Of a DNA stretch of 64,000 nt, positions 25,059 to 32,139 are shown one piece after another. The notes under the pieces were generated by a model. That model searched no databases. It was not told the origin of the DNA and saw nothing but the letters and a program-made list of their open reading frames with translations. A program made the position numbers and the translations under genes. Origin of the DNA: UBA5239 sp040391785 (lineage in GTDB: Bacteria > Verrucomicrobiota > Lentisphaeria > Victivallales > Victivallaceae); contig JBEBXH010000002.1 in assembly GCA_040391785.1 (NCBI GenBank), positions 96,340 through 160,339 of the forward strand, given 5' to 3'. Each line of letters begins with the position of its first letter. The stretch's first letter is position 1.

Positions 25059-25092
25059 GGCGGGCTCGGCGCGCTGCTCTGTCAGCGCCTGG
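25059..25092. repeat. Direct repeat copy 2 (chrA-like tail at the metW end)
   Basis: Matches 18355-18388 at 31 of 34 bases. On the plus strand it still reads GGLGALLC as the end of the chromate transporter does, but the TAG is changed to CAG; on the minus strand it contains the end and stop of metW. No other part of a chrA gene is present here. Confidence 0.7.
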
Positions 25093-25708
25093 AGATGACG
25101 AAAACGCAGGTCGGGGCGAACATATTCGGCATTAAATTGGCCAGGAATTTGTTGTGCTGCGAAAGCGGTATTTCACGGACGATGTTGACGCTGAGTTCGC
25201 TGCAGAGATTACGGAAATCCTGAATGGTGCCGAGGTGGATATTGTCCGTGGAAAACCAGTGGTCGGGCAGGGTCTTGGTCTCCGGCATCCTGCCGTTGAA
25301 AACCAGCTGTGCCCGTACTCCGATATACCCGAAATTGATGAAGCTGATCACCCCGAGCGTGCCGATGCGCAGGATCTGCTGGATCAGCAAATCCGGGCGG
25401 CGCACGGTCTGGATGGTGCGGCTGAGCGCGACATAGTCAAAGGTGTCGTTTTCGATGTATTCAAGGTCATTGTCGAGGTCCATGTGCATGACGGGGACGC
25501 CGCGGGCGATGCAGTCGATGATCTTCTTCTGGGAGATTTCGACGCCGATGCCGTGAATGCCTTTTTCGTCATGCAGGAGTTTGAGCAGTGAGCCGCTGCC
25601 ACAGCCGAGGTCGAGCACCCGCACCCCGTCTTCCTTGGGGATGATGTCGGCGATGACCAGCAAATCGGGGCGGCGTTCCGCCAGATCCTTGCGCAGAATA
25701 TCAGACAT
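25082..25708 (-). CDS. metW: MetW, methionine biosynthesis methyltransferase-like protein
   Basis: 208 residues. SAM-dependent methyltransferase fold with motif I VLDLGCGSGSLLKLL (about residues 33-47), the acidic DLDNDLEY segment and the MetW signature FINFGYIGVRAQLVFNGRMPE followed by PDHWFST. MetW works with MetX in homoserine acylation in many bacteria. Its start overlaps the metX stop by eight bases, so one operon. The stop lies inside the 34-base direct repeat. Confidence 0.95.
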   Translation of the reverse strand: MSDILRKDLAERRPDLLVIADIIPKEDGVRVLDLGCGSGSLLKLLHDEKGIHGIGVEISQKKIIDCIARGVPVMHMDLDNDLEYIENDTFDYVALSRTIQTVRRPDLLIQQILRIGTLGVISFINFGYIGVRAQLVFNGRMPETKTLPDHWFSTDNIHLGTIQDFRNLCSELSVNIVREIPLSQHNKFLANLMPNMFAPTCVFVISRR

Positions 25709-26867
25709 GTTTCATCCTCCCGTGTTGAATTTTCAGGAAGTCGGACATCATTTTGCCGAGGGTTTCCACCTCGAGCAGGAATGCGTCGTGACCGTAGGAT
25801 GACTCGATTTCGCAGGAGCTTACCGCAACTTCGTTGTTCAGCAGCGCCCGCACCAGTTCGCGCGACTGCGGAGTCGGGAAAAGCCAGTCGCTGGTAAACG
25901 AGACCACCAGGAACGGGCATTTGACCATGCCGAGCGCCTTGGTCAGATTGCCGCCCGCATAGGCGGAAATATCGAAATAATCCATGGCACGGGTGATATA
26001 CAGATAACTGTTGGCGTCGAAACGCTCCACGAAGCGCTGGCCCTGATAATCCAGATAGCTCTCCACGGCGAAGTCGAATTTGAAGTCGAACGAATAGCTT
26101 TGCGATTTCTGCAGCACACGGCCGAATTTCCGCTTCATGGATTCATCGCTCAGATATGTGATATGGGCGAGCATCCGGGCGGTGGAGAGACCTTTGACCG
26201 GAATATTTTCGTCGTAATTGCCGTTGTTCCAGTTCGGGTCGGTTTTGATGGCTTCGCGGCCGACCCAGTTAAAGGCGATACTTTGCGGCGAGAGGCGCGG
26301 AGTGGTGGCGATGGCGATGGCGCATTGCAGTTCATCCGGGTACAGCCGCGCCCACTCCAGCACTTGCATGCCGCCCATGGAACCGCCGAGCACGCCGAGC
26401 CATTTGCGGATCTTCAGGTGCTTCATCAGACGGTGCTGCGCCTTGGCCATGTCGGCAATGGTGATGACCGGGAAATCCATATTGTAAAGCTTGCCGGTTT
26501 CCGGGTTTACCGAGCGCGGGCCGGTGGAACCGCTGCAGCCGCCGATGACATTGCTGCAGACGACGAAATATTTGTTGGTGTCGATATATTTGCCGGGGCC
26601 GATCATGTCGTCCCACCAGCCGGGCTTCTCGTCCGGATTGTCCTCGGTGAAGTAACCGGCCACGTGGGCGTCGCCGGAAAGCGCGTGGAGGACGAGGATG
26701 GCGTTGTCGCCGTTATTGCTGAGCGTGCCGTAGGTTTCGTAACGGACAGTGACCGAAGTGAGTTTCTTGCCGCAATCCAACAGCAGAGCGTCGTCCCCGT
26801 TGTCTCCGAAGTGGAAATCCTGGGGCTTAACCACAAGCCTTCTACGATTGAATTCACGTTCGCTCAT
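25701..26867 (-). CDS. metX: Homoserine O-acyltransferase MetX
   Basis: 388 residues. Alpha/beta hydrolase that acetylates L-homoserine at the first committed step to methionine. Nucleophile elbow GGSMGGMQ, catalytic Asp in FTSDWLFP, His in YGHDAFL; family signature LHALSGDAHVAG and CSNVIGGCSGSTGP. Start taken at MSEREFNRR (26867); the open frame extends 25 codons upstream but that part is AT-rich and unlike the family. No SAM riboswitch could be recognised upstream; instead there is an inverted heptamer array further out. Confidence 0.95.
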   Translation of the reverse strand: MSEREFNRRRLVVKPQDFHFGDNGDDALLLDCGKKLTSVTVRYETYGTLSNNGDNAILVLHALSGDAHVAGYFTEDNPDEKPGWWDDMIGPGKYIDTNKYFVVCSNVIGGCSGSTGPRSVNPETGKLYNMDFPVITIADMAKAQHRLMKHLKIRKWLGVLGGSMGGMQVLEWARLYPDELQCAIAIATTPRLSPQSIAFNWVGREAIKTDPNWNNGNYDENIPVKGLSTARMLAHITYLSDESMKRKFGRVLQKSQSYSFDFKFDFAVESYLDYQGQRFVERFDANSYLYITRAMDYFDISAYAGGNLTKALGMVKCPFLVVSFTSDWLFPTPQSRELVRALLNNEVAVSSCEIESSYGHDAFLLEVETLGKMMSDFLKIQHGRMKHV

Positions 26868-27002
26868 ATGCCCTGACACCATGTAAAAAATTGCGATTGA
26901 AAATTTAACCTCATTTTGGTGAAAATTCAACCGGAAATTCACGAATAGATGAAATTTACTGCTAATCCGGTGTTTCGGGCAAGCCCGTCAAAAGTCGAAT
27001 TA

Positions 27003-27095
27003 ATGGGACACATGGGACTTTATGGGACCTATGGGAAACCATTTTTGAGCTTATCGTCAGTTTCTCATTTGTCTCATTTGTCCCATTCGTCCCAT
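27003..27095. repeat. Inverted array of ATGGGAC heptamers
   Basis: Four units ATGGGAC/A at 27003, 27012, 27022 and 27031 face three units GTCTCAT/GTCCCAT at 27071, 27080 and 27089, each 9-10 bases apart, so the two arms can pair around a 33-base loop. In the gap between metX and the DUF4886 gene, both on the minus strand. Not CRISPR: units are too short and there are no spacers. Confidence 0.65.
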
Positions 27096-27159
27096 GAATG
27101 ATGATTTTTGGCGGGACCGGTGTTTCGATGGGCCCCAAAATAAATAATTGAAAAAGAAA

Positions 27160-27207
27160 AACCCGTCCGCATTCGGTTTGATACCGGGAGCGGACGGGTT
27201 GATTTTT
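27160..27207. terminator. Bidirectional intrinsic terminator
   Basis: 11-bp stem AACCCGTCCGC (27160-27170) with GCGGACGGGTT (27190-27200), an inner CGGT/ACCG stem, GATTTTTT on the plus side and TTTTTC on the minus side. Ends the minus-strand DUF4886 gene, whose stop is at 27223. Confidence 0.85.
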
Positions 27208-27222
27208 TATGCCGGAACCGTG

Positions 27223-28122
27223 TTATTTCTTGTAACGGGCGTCCAGGGCTTTCTGGGCGGTTTCGCGGAGGAATTGGGCATCTTCTTCTTTGACTTCTTT
27301 GGGCACGAATTTGATATCGGAAGTCGGCTTGCCGAAGAAGAAACCGTACCAGACGCAGGACTGCAGGTATTCGCCGCGTTTGTTCAGGTGGGACGGGTCG
27401 GGTTGTATATGATACTCGCCGGTCTTTTTGTCTTTGCTCCACCACATACCTTTTACGAAGGAGCCCTCTTCGGACGGCAGCGGATCGGGGTGCTTCAAGG
27501 TTTTCAGCATGGCCGGATCGTAGGGGACGTACGGGGTTTTCTGGGTTTCGCGGGCCATCTGGACGGCGTCGCCGGTGGGGATCACCCGGATCTTCAGGTC
27601 GGCGGCGGCTTTGTTGTAGGCCTCGGTCAACTTCTTGTACATTTCCGGCTGCTCGATTTTCCAGCTTGCCAGGCGCTTGTCGTCGAAACGGTAAGCCCAG
27701 GTCTGCTGAATCACCACTTCGGCGGTGGGGGCATATTTTTTCACATAATCATACAGGTCGCGGGCAAAGGGCTCGTAGCTTTCCGGCTTCCAGCTGAGGT
27801 GGCTGGCCTGCTGGATGGTAACGAAATCCCACTTGCGGGATTCCAATTTGTCGCGCAGGGTGTATTTCTTGTAATAGGGTTTGTACTCCGGATCGGCCTC
27901 GGATTTTTTCAGTTCGTTCCAGTGGCGTTCCAGCGAGCAGCCGCCGATATTGGCGCGTTCAAGAATGATTTTGTCGCCGGCGGATTCAGTGATTTTCGGC
28001 AGATAACCGAATACACTGTCGGCAAAGCTGTTGCCGATGGTCAGCACCGAAATTTCCTTGGCAAAGGCACACACGGCCAGCGCCGCGACGAGAGTTAAAG
28101 CAAGAAATGCTTTGATTTTCAT
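27223..28122 (-). CDS. Secreted DUF4886 SGNH-like protein
   Basis: 299 residues. Signal peptide MKIKAFLALTLVAALAVCAFA. SGNH-like start ISVLTIGNSFADS, middle DFVTIQQASHLSW, end DPSHLNKRGEYLQSCVWYGFFFG, the layout of DUF4886, a branch of the SGNH esterases. Start at 28122 is set by AAAGGAGG seven bases upstream; the longer frame to 28236 is untranslated leader. Single-gene unit, divergent from the MerR operon with a 150-base shared control region. Confidence 0.85.
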   Translation of the reverse strand: MKIKAFLALTLVAALAVCAFAKEISVLTIGNSFADSVFGYLPKITESAGDKIILERANIGGCSLERHWNELKKSEADPEYKPYYKKYTLRDKLESRKWDFVTIQQASHLSWKPESYEPFARDLYDYVKKYAPTAEVVIQQTWAYRFDDKRLASWKIEQPEMYKKLTEAYNKAAADLKIRVIPTGDAVQMARETQKTPYVPYDPAMLKTLKHPDPLPSEEGSFVKGMWWSKDKKTGEYHIQPDPSHLNKRGEYLQSCVWYGFFFGKPTSDIKFVPKEVKEEDAQFLRETAQKALDARYKK

Positions 28123-28210
28123 TAGGACCTCCTTTTGATTTGACATATCAGGTAATATGCTCCCGATTTTGATTTTTTCAATAATTTTCGCATTTTTTCT
28201 GGAAAGGGGG

Positions 28211-28260
28211 TTGACTTTTATGTGAGTTGGTGTCATAATATTGTCAAATAAATGTCATAA
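28211..28260 (+). promoter_or_regulatory. Promoter and repeat operator of merR-VIT operon
   Basis: TTGACT (28211-28216), 17 bases, CATAAT (28234-28239). A direct repeat TGTCATAA at 28231-28238 and 28253-28260 overlaps and follows the -10, spaced 22 bases (two helical turns), a likely regulator site. The regulator that binds is not known. Confidence 0.5.
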
Positions 28261-28275
28261 AGTGGAAGTCACATA

Positions 28276-28677
28276 ATGTTCAATATCGAATACCTTGTCA
28301 AGGAAACCGGAATCAGCAGGCGCACGATCCGGTATTATATTCAGCGGGGGCTGCTGCCGCCGCCGCTGGGCAACCGGCGCGGTTCGTATTATACGGATGA
28401 GCATTTGACCCGGTTGAAACTGATTCACGAACTTGTGCAGCAGGGGACGCCGTTGATCCAGATCAAGAACCTGATCGAGGAACAGCCGGACCGGCAGACG
28501 GCGCTGCCGGTGGCGGAGGTGCGTCTGCCCAGGACACGTTTCGAACGGGTGAATTTGCCGCACGGGCTGGAGTTGAATGTGCCGCAGCATTTATTGAGCA
28601 ACCAACAGATCAATGCCATCAGGGATTACATCATCGAAGTTATCAGAGGAGACCAGGACGATGACGAAAAACAATGA
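28276..28677 (+). CDS. MerR-family transcriptional regulator
   Basis: 133 residues. N-terminal MerR winged HTH: YLVKETGISRRTIRYYIQRGLLPPP, then GSYYTDEHLTRLKLIHELVQQG (residues 3-68). The C-terminal part is short, with no Cys metal ligands, so it is not a classic heavy-metal MerR. Its 3' end overlaps the start of the VIT/vWA gene by 17 bases, so both are co-translated and it probably controls that operon. Confidence 0.9.
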   Translation: MFNIEYLVKETGISRRTIRYYIQRGLLPPPLGNRRGSYYTDEHLTRLKLIHELVQQGTPLIQIKNLIEEQPDRQTALPVAEVRLPRTRFERVNLPHGLELNVPQHLLSNQQINAIRDYIIEVIRGDQDDDEKQ

Positions 28678-30754
28678 TATTTCGTATCAGATACCGCATA
28701 AATACCCTGTGGCGCTGGAGAGCGTCGCCATTTCCGGCACGGTCAGGGACTTTATCGCGGAACTGGTTTTTGAGCTGAGTTTCCGCAACCGGGAAGACAA
28801 GAATGTGGAAATTTTGTATTGTTTCCCGCTGCCGACCCGGGCGGTAGTGACCGGTTTCAGCGCGGCCGACGCCGCCGGCAAGGTCAGCGGGGCGCATGAC
28901 CACCATAATGATTATGATTTGATTCTGGAAGACAACGGCGCTGCCTGCAAGCTGGAGCTGAAGGAGAAAAACCTGCTGGAACTGGCCCTCGGCAACGTAC
29001 CGCCGGACTCCGTGATGAAGGTGACGGTGAAAATGATGATGCCGCTCGAACTGTCGGAGCGGAGCGCTGTTTTCCGGCTGCCGTTTGCATTGGCGCCGCG
29101 TTATGTGCCGCAAACTTATAACTGGACCGAAAATCCGGTGCCGTCGCCGTTGTGGGACGAGGCGGTGAGCTACGCGTTTTCGCTGAACCTCGATGTGGAT
29201 ATGACCGGCCTTCTCGGGATGCATTCGCCGACTCATGCGATCGTGACCAGGGACAGAAACAATATCAGCCGGGTGTCGCTGGGATTTCCGGGGAGTATTC
29301 CCGACCGCGACCTGATCCTGGAACTGCGGCTGCGGCAGCCCGTGACGCCGTATTGCCTGGCCGGGAGCCACGGCAAAAACGGTCCGGTCTGCGGGCGGTT
29401 CATTTTCAACGCCGAATTCGATTTGCCGTCGGTGGCGGAGAAGAACCCGGAAATCATTTTTATGCTGGATTGTTCCGCCTCCATGACGCCGCGCCGTTTC
29501 GAACAGGCGCTGGAGGCGCTGGAACTGGCGTTGCGGGCGCTGGCTCCGGGGGATTATTTCAACGTGGTGACGTTCGGCGGGGACTGCCGGGTGCTCTCGC
29601 CGGCTTCGCTGCCGTATAACCGCAAAAACCTGAATGCGGCCCTCGAAATGCTGGGTGGAGCGCATCCGAATCTGGCGGGAACGGAGCTGCTGCAGATTCT
29701 GCAGGTGGTGGCGAAGCTGTCGCGGCCCGACAGGTCCCGGCGCAACATCCTGCTGATTTCCGATGGCGAAGTTTATAACGCCCATGAGCTGCTTCATTAT
29801 GTACGCGGCAAAAAAATCAACGCGGCGGTCTTTCCGCTGATGGTCGGCAGCAGTTCGGGGCAGACCATTTTGCCGCAGCTCAGCGAAGTCAGCGGCGGAT
29901 ATTGCGAAATGCTCGACGAGGAGAGTTCCATTTCGGAAATGGTTTTGCGTCAGCTCAGCCGCATTATTCAACAGCCGGTGCGCAATGTGGCACTGCGGGC
30001 GGTGAATGCCGAAATCGAAGCCCCGGCCCTGGTCCCGGCGATTTTTGACGGCGATGTGTATTCGCTGTTTTTCAAAATCAACAAACTGGGCGAAAACCCG
30101 CAGGTAATCCTGGAAGGCAAACTTCATGGGCGGCGGGTTGAATTCAAGGCTCCGATCGGGCAGGGGGGCGGAGCGCAGCTGCCGGTGTTATGGGCGGCTT
30201 CCCAGATCGGCGCTCTGGAGGACGGCGACACCGCGGCGCGGAAAGCGGCGGCCGGGCTGGCCGGAAAATTCAAGGTGCTGACGCAGTCCACGCCGTTGAT
30301 GACGGTTCATGGGGCGGCGCCTGCCGATCTTGCCAATTATTACCCGGCTTTCCGGATGGTGCCGCTGGTATTGGGTTCCGAACACCGCCGGCATTTCGGC
30401 AACCGTCAGGAACTGATGGCCGGGGTGCACGAAGAAGCGGCGCAGTACGGCGAGAATTTCCAGATGAAGCTCCTGGCCGCGCAGCAGGCCGACGGCACCT
30501 TTGCCGCCTGGAATCTGTTGGCCGATCGGTTGGGAGTGACGCGGGAGCAATTGTACCGGCGGGTCAACCGGATTTTGCGGCAACTTTTTGGCAGTGCCAG
30601 GAGCCGCAGACAGCGCGAATTGCTGCTGGCTCTGCTGGTGCTGAAAGAGCTGCCGCGGAACCGGGTAACGGCTCCGGCGCGCCGCAAGGTGATGGCGGTG
30701 GTCAACGCGTTGCCGGAACGCGCGGAATTATTGAAAGCGGCAAAATATAAATAA
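28661..30754 (+). CDS. VIT and von Willebrand A domain protein
   Basis: 697 residues, cytosolic by sequence (no signal peptide or membrane helix). VIT domain at about 5-135 (VAISGTVRDFIAELVFELSFRN, FPLPTRAVVTGF). vWA domain at about 262-435 with a complete MIDAS motif DCSAS (270-274), a TE motif (LAGTELLQIL) and LLISDGEV. The last 200 residues include helical segments. Domain pair as in inter-alpha-trypsin heavy chains; bacterial roles are mostly unknown, probably metal-dependent protein binding. ATG 28661 follows GAGGAG. Stop at 30754 lies at the foot of the long RNA stem. Confidence 0.88.
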   Translation: MTKNNDISYQIPHKYPVALESVAISGTVRDFIAELVFELSFRNREDKNVEILYCFPLPTRAVVTGFSAADAAGKVSGAHDHHNDYDLILEDNGAACKLELKEKNLLELALGNVPPDSVMKVTVKMMMPLELSERSAVFRLPFALAPRYVPQTYNWTENPVPSPLWDEAVSYAFSLNLDVDMTGLLGMHSPTHAIVTRDRNNISRVSLGFPGSIPDRDLILELRLRQPVTPYCLAGSHGKNGPVCGRFIFNAEFDLPSVAEKNPEIIFMLDCSASMTPRRFEQALEALELALRALAPGDYFNVVTFGGDCRVLSPASLPYNRKNLNAALEMLGGAHPNLAGTELLQILQVVAKLSRPDRSRRNILLISDGEVYNAHELLHYVRGKKINAAVFPLMVGSSSGQTILPQLSEVSGGYCEMLDEESSISEMVLRQLSRIIQQPVRNVALRAVNAEIEAPALVPAIFDGDVYSLFFKINKLGENPQVILEGKLHGRRVEFKAPIGQGGGAQLPVLWAASQIGALEDGDTAARKAAAGLAGKFKVLTQSTPLMTVHGAAPADLANYYPAFRMVPLVLGSEHRRHFGNRQELMAGVHEEAAQYGENFQMKLLAAQQADGTFAAWNLLADRLGVTREQLYRRVNRILRQLFGSARSRRQRELLLALLVLKELPRNRVTAPARRKVMAVVNALPERAELLKAAKYK

Positions 30755-30902
30755 GGAGCATGGTACCGGATCCGTTCGTCGTCGATGGAGGTCGCGCAAG
30801 AACGTAATTGCGCTGAATGACAGTGGGGGGCGGCCCAGAGAGAGGCCGGCAGCCAGGCTGGGAGGAGAAACGGCGGCGGACGGATCCGGTACCATGCTTT
30901 TT
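30753..30902 (+). ncRNA. Candidate structured RNA with a 32-bp basal stem
   Basis: Bases 30753-30784 pair without a gap with 30871-30902. Five pairs are G-U (30755, 30756, 30776, 30779, 30782 with their partners), and these pair only if the plus strand is the RNA; on the other strand they would be A-C mismatches. The 86-base top contains further stems: GCGCAA/TTGCGC (30794-30799 with 30808-30813), CGGCC/GGCCG (30831-30835 with 30844-30848) and CAGC/GCTG (30850-30853 with 30857-30860). The right arm ends in T5, so it may also terminate the VIT operon. A 15-codon frame from the ATG at 30760 is too close to its ribosome-like site to be likely. Not an RNA family I recognise. Confidence 0.6.
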
Positions 30903-30914
30903 GATGTTGCTTTG

Positions 30915-30942
30915 TTGACAAACGAGAAATCCGGGTTATTTT
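30915..30942 (+). promoter_or_regulatory. Promoter of Cys-rich lipoprotein gene
   Basis: TTGACA at 30915-30920, 16 bases, TATTTT at 30937-30942 (alternative TATAGT at 30942-30947 with longer spacing). About 30 bases before the ATG at 30973. Confidence 0.5.
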
Positions 30943-30972
30943 ATAGTAACCAAAAATAGAAGGAGTTGAAGA

Positions 30973-31335
30973 ATGAAGCATCTGATTATGACGTTGTCCG
31001 TGTCGCTGTTTGTCATGGTTGTGGCAGCCGGCTGCTGCTGTGCCAAGGACGAGAAAAAGTGTGACAATGGAAAATGCGCCGCAGTGAAGTGCGAAGCCTG
31101 CAAAGACGGCAAGAAGTGCGACAAGTGCACCGCGACCGCCAAATGCGACAAGTGCAAAGATAATTGCACCTGTGTAAAGTGCGAATGCCCCACGAAATGC
31201 GCCAAATGCACCGCTGCTGCCAAATGCGATAAATGCACCGCCACTGCCAAATGTGACAAATGCAAAGCCGCTGCCAAGTGCGACAAGTGCAAAGGCAATT
31301 GCACCTGCGAAAAATGCGAATGCCCCAAGAAGTAA
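30973..31335 (+). CDS. Cys/Lys-rich repeat lipoprotein, metallothionein-like
   Basis: 120 residues with 27 Cys. Signal peptide with lipobox-like VVAAGC, acylation expected at Cys21. The mature part is built of repeated CDKC, AKCDKCTA and CTCxKCEC units with Lys between and almost no hydrophobic residues, so it can hardly fold without metal or disulfides. Metal binding at the envelope is the obvious inference; I know of no named family with this exact pattern. GAAGGAG precedes the ATG. Own promoter, downstream of the structured RNA. A large antisense frame with mirrored repeats is an artefact of the repetition. Confidence 0.8.
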   Translation: MKHLIMTLSVSLFVMVVAAGCCCAKDEKKCDNGKCAAVKCEACKDGKKCDKCTATAKCDKCKDNCTCVKCECPTKCAKCTAAAKCDKCTATAKCDKCKAAAKCDKCKGNCTCEKCECPKK

Positions 31336-31362
31336 CGCATTAAAAGCTGACAGGTTCATCAC

Positions 31363-32025
31363 ATGGACGGAAGAAGAAAAACGGTCGTCCTGACCTTTGA
31401 TGACGCCTGCAAAAGCCATCTTGATATCGTCGCGCCGATCCTGAGTAAATACGGGTTCGGCGCTACTTTTTTTATCTGCCGCTTCAACGATGATTGGCGG
31501 GAGAAAAACGAACCCCATCTGTTGACTGCCGCCGAAGTCCGCGCGCTTCATGACATGGGGTTCGAGATCGGGAACCACACTTGGAATCACCCCAATATGC
31601 AGGCGCTTTCCGATGACGAATGCGGCGCGGAGATCGATCAACTGAATGAGTTTTTTGCCGCCGCCGGAGTGGCGCGTCCGCTCAGCTTCGCCTATCCCGG
31701 CGGACCATACGCGGCAAATGCCGCTCCGGTGATTGCCGGCCGCGGCTTCCTCGGCGCGCGCACCACCGAAAAACGCGCGTGGGTTCCGGCATCCGATGAA
31801 CCGATGCGCATCCCGGCGATCCCGATTCAGGGAGAGGATCGCTCGCTGTTTTATGGCGCTCTGGAGTTGGCCGGGGAAGATAATGCCGTGGTGCTGGTTT
31901 TTCACGGGGTGCCGGACCTGGTGCATCCCTGGGTGGACACTTCGCCGGAGATTTTCGCCGAATACATGGACCACCTCCACCGCAATGATTTTGCGGTTCT
32001 CGCCATGCGGGACCTCTACCGCTGA
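31363..32025 (+). CDS. Polysaccharide deacetylase (NodB homology)
   Basis: 220 residues, no signal peptide. NodB motifs in order: TFDDA (residues 11-15, catalytic and metal Asp13/14), EIGNHTWNHPNM (metal His72 and His76), then FAYPGGPY. Metal-dependent removal of N- or O-acetyl groups from a sugar. Shorter than secreted peptidoglycan/chitin deacetylases and apparently cytosolic, so small oligosaccharides or activated sugars are possible substrates. 27 bases after the Cys-rich gene, probably read through from it. Confidence 0.9.
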   Translation: MDGRRKTVVLTFDDACKSHLDIVAPILSKYGFGATFFICRFNDDWREKNEPHLLTAAEVRALHDMGFEIGNHTWNHPNMQALSDDECGAEIDQLNEFFAAAGVARPLSFAYPGGPYAANAAPVIAGRGFLGARTTEKRAWVPASDEPMRIPAIPIQGEDRSLFYGALELAGEDNAVVLVFHGVPDLVHPWVDTSPEIFAEYMDHLHRNDFAVLAMRDLYR

Positions 32026-32084
32026 AAAAATACTTTGTGATTACCGCTAAGATTTTATTTTGCTTTGCCGTCATACTTGTTACC

Positions 32085-32112
32085 TTGACAACATTTCGCG
32101 GGCCGTTATATT
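32085..32112 (+). promoter_or_regulatory. Promoter of HtrA-like gene
   Basis: TTGACA (32085-32090), 16 bases, TATATT (32107-32112), 27 bases before the ATG at 32140. Confidence 0.6.
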
Positions 32113-32139
32113 AGGGCAGGCGAACAGAAAGGACATGAT

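Noticed and set aside
27003..27095. CRISPR-like reading of the heptamer array
   Set aside because: Units of 7 bases at 9-10-base steps and no cas genes nearby.
26868..27160. SAM riboswitch before metX
   Set aside because: No recognisable SAM riboswitch core; only the heptamer arrays are seen.
28643..30127. 494-residue minus-strand frame opposite the VIT/vWA gene
   Set aside because: Shadow of the real gene; Arg/His/Gln-rich composition typical of antisense frames.
30760..30807. 15-codon frame at the foot of the long RNA stem as a leader peptide
   Set aside because: Only one base separates the ribosome-like AAGGAG from its ATG, and both would be buried in the stem.
31080..31330. Short repeats that could be mistaken for a CRISPR array
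   Set aside because: Repeats are codon-level CDKC/AKC units inside one reading frame, without spacers.
30406..31980. 524-residue minus-strand frame with FAFVTFGSGG-like repeats
   Set aside because: The repeats mirror the Cys-rich lipoprotein on the other strand, and the frame spans three plus-strand genes and the RNA.
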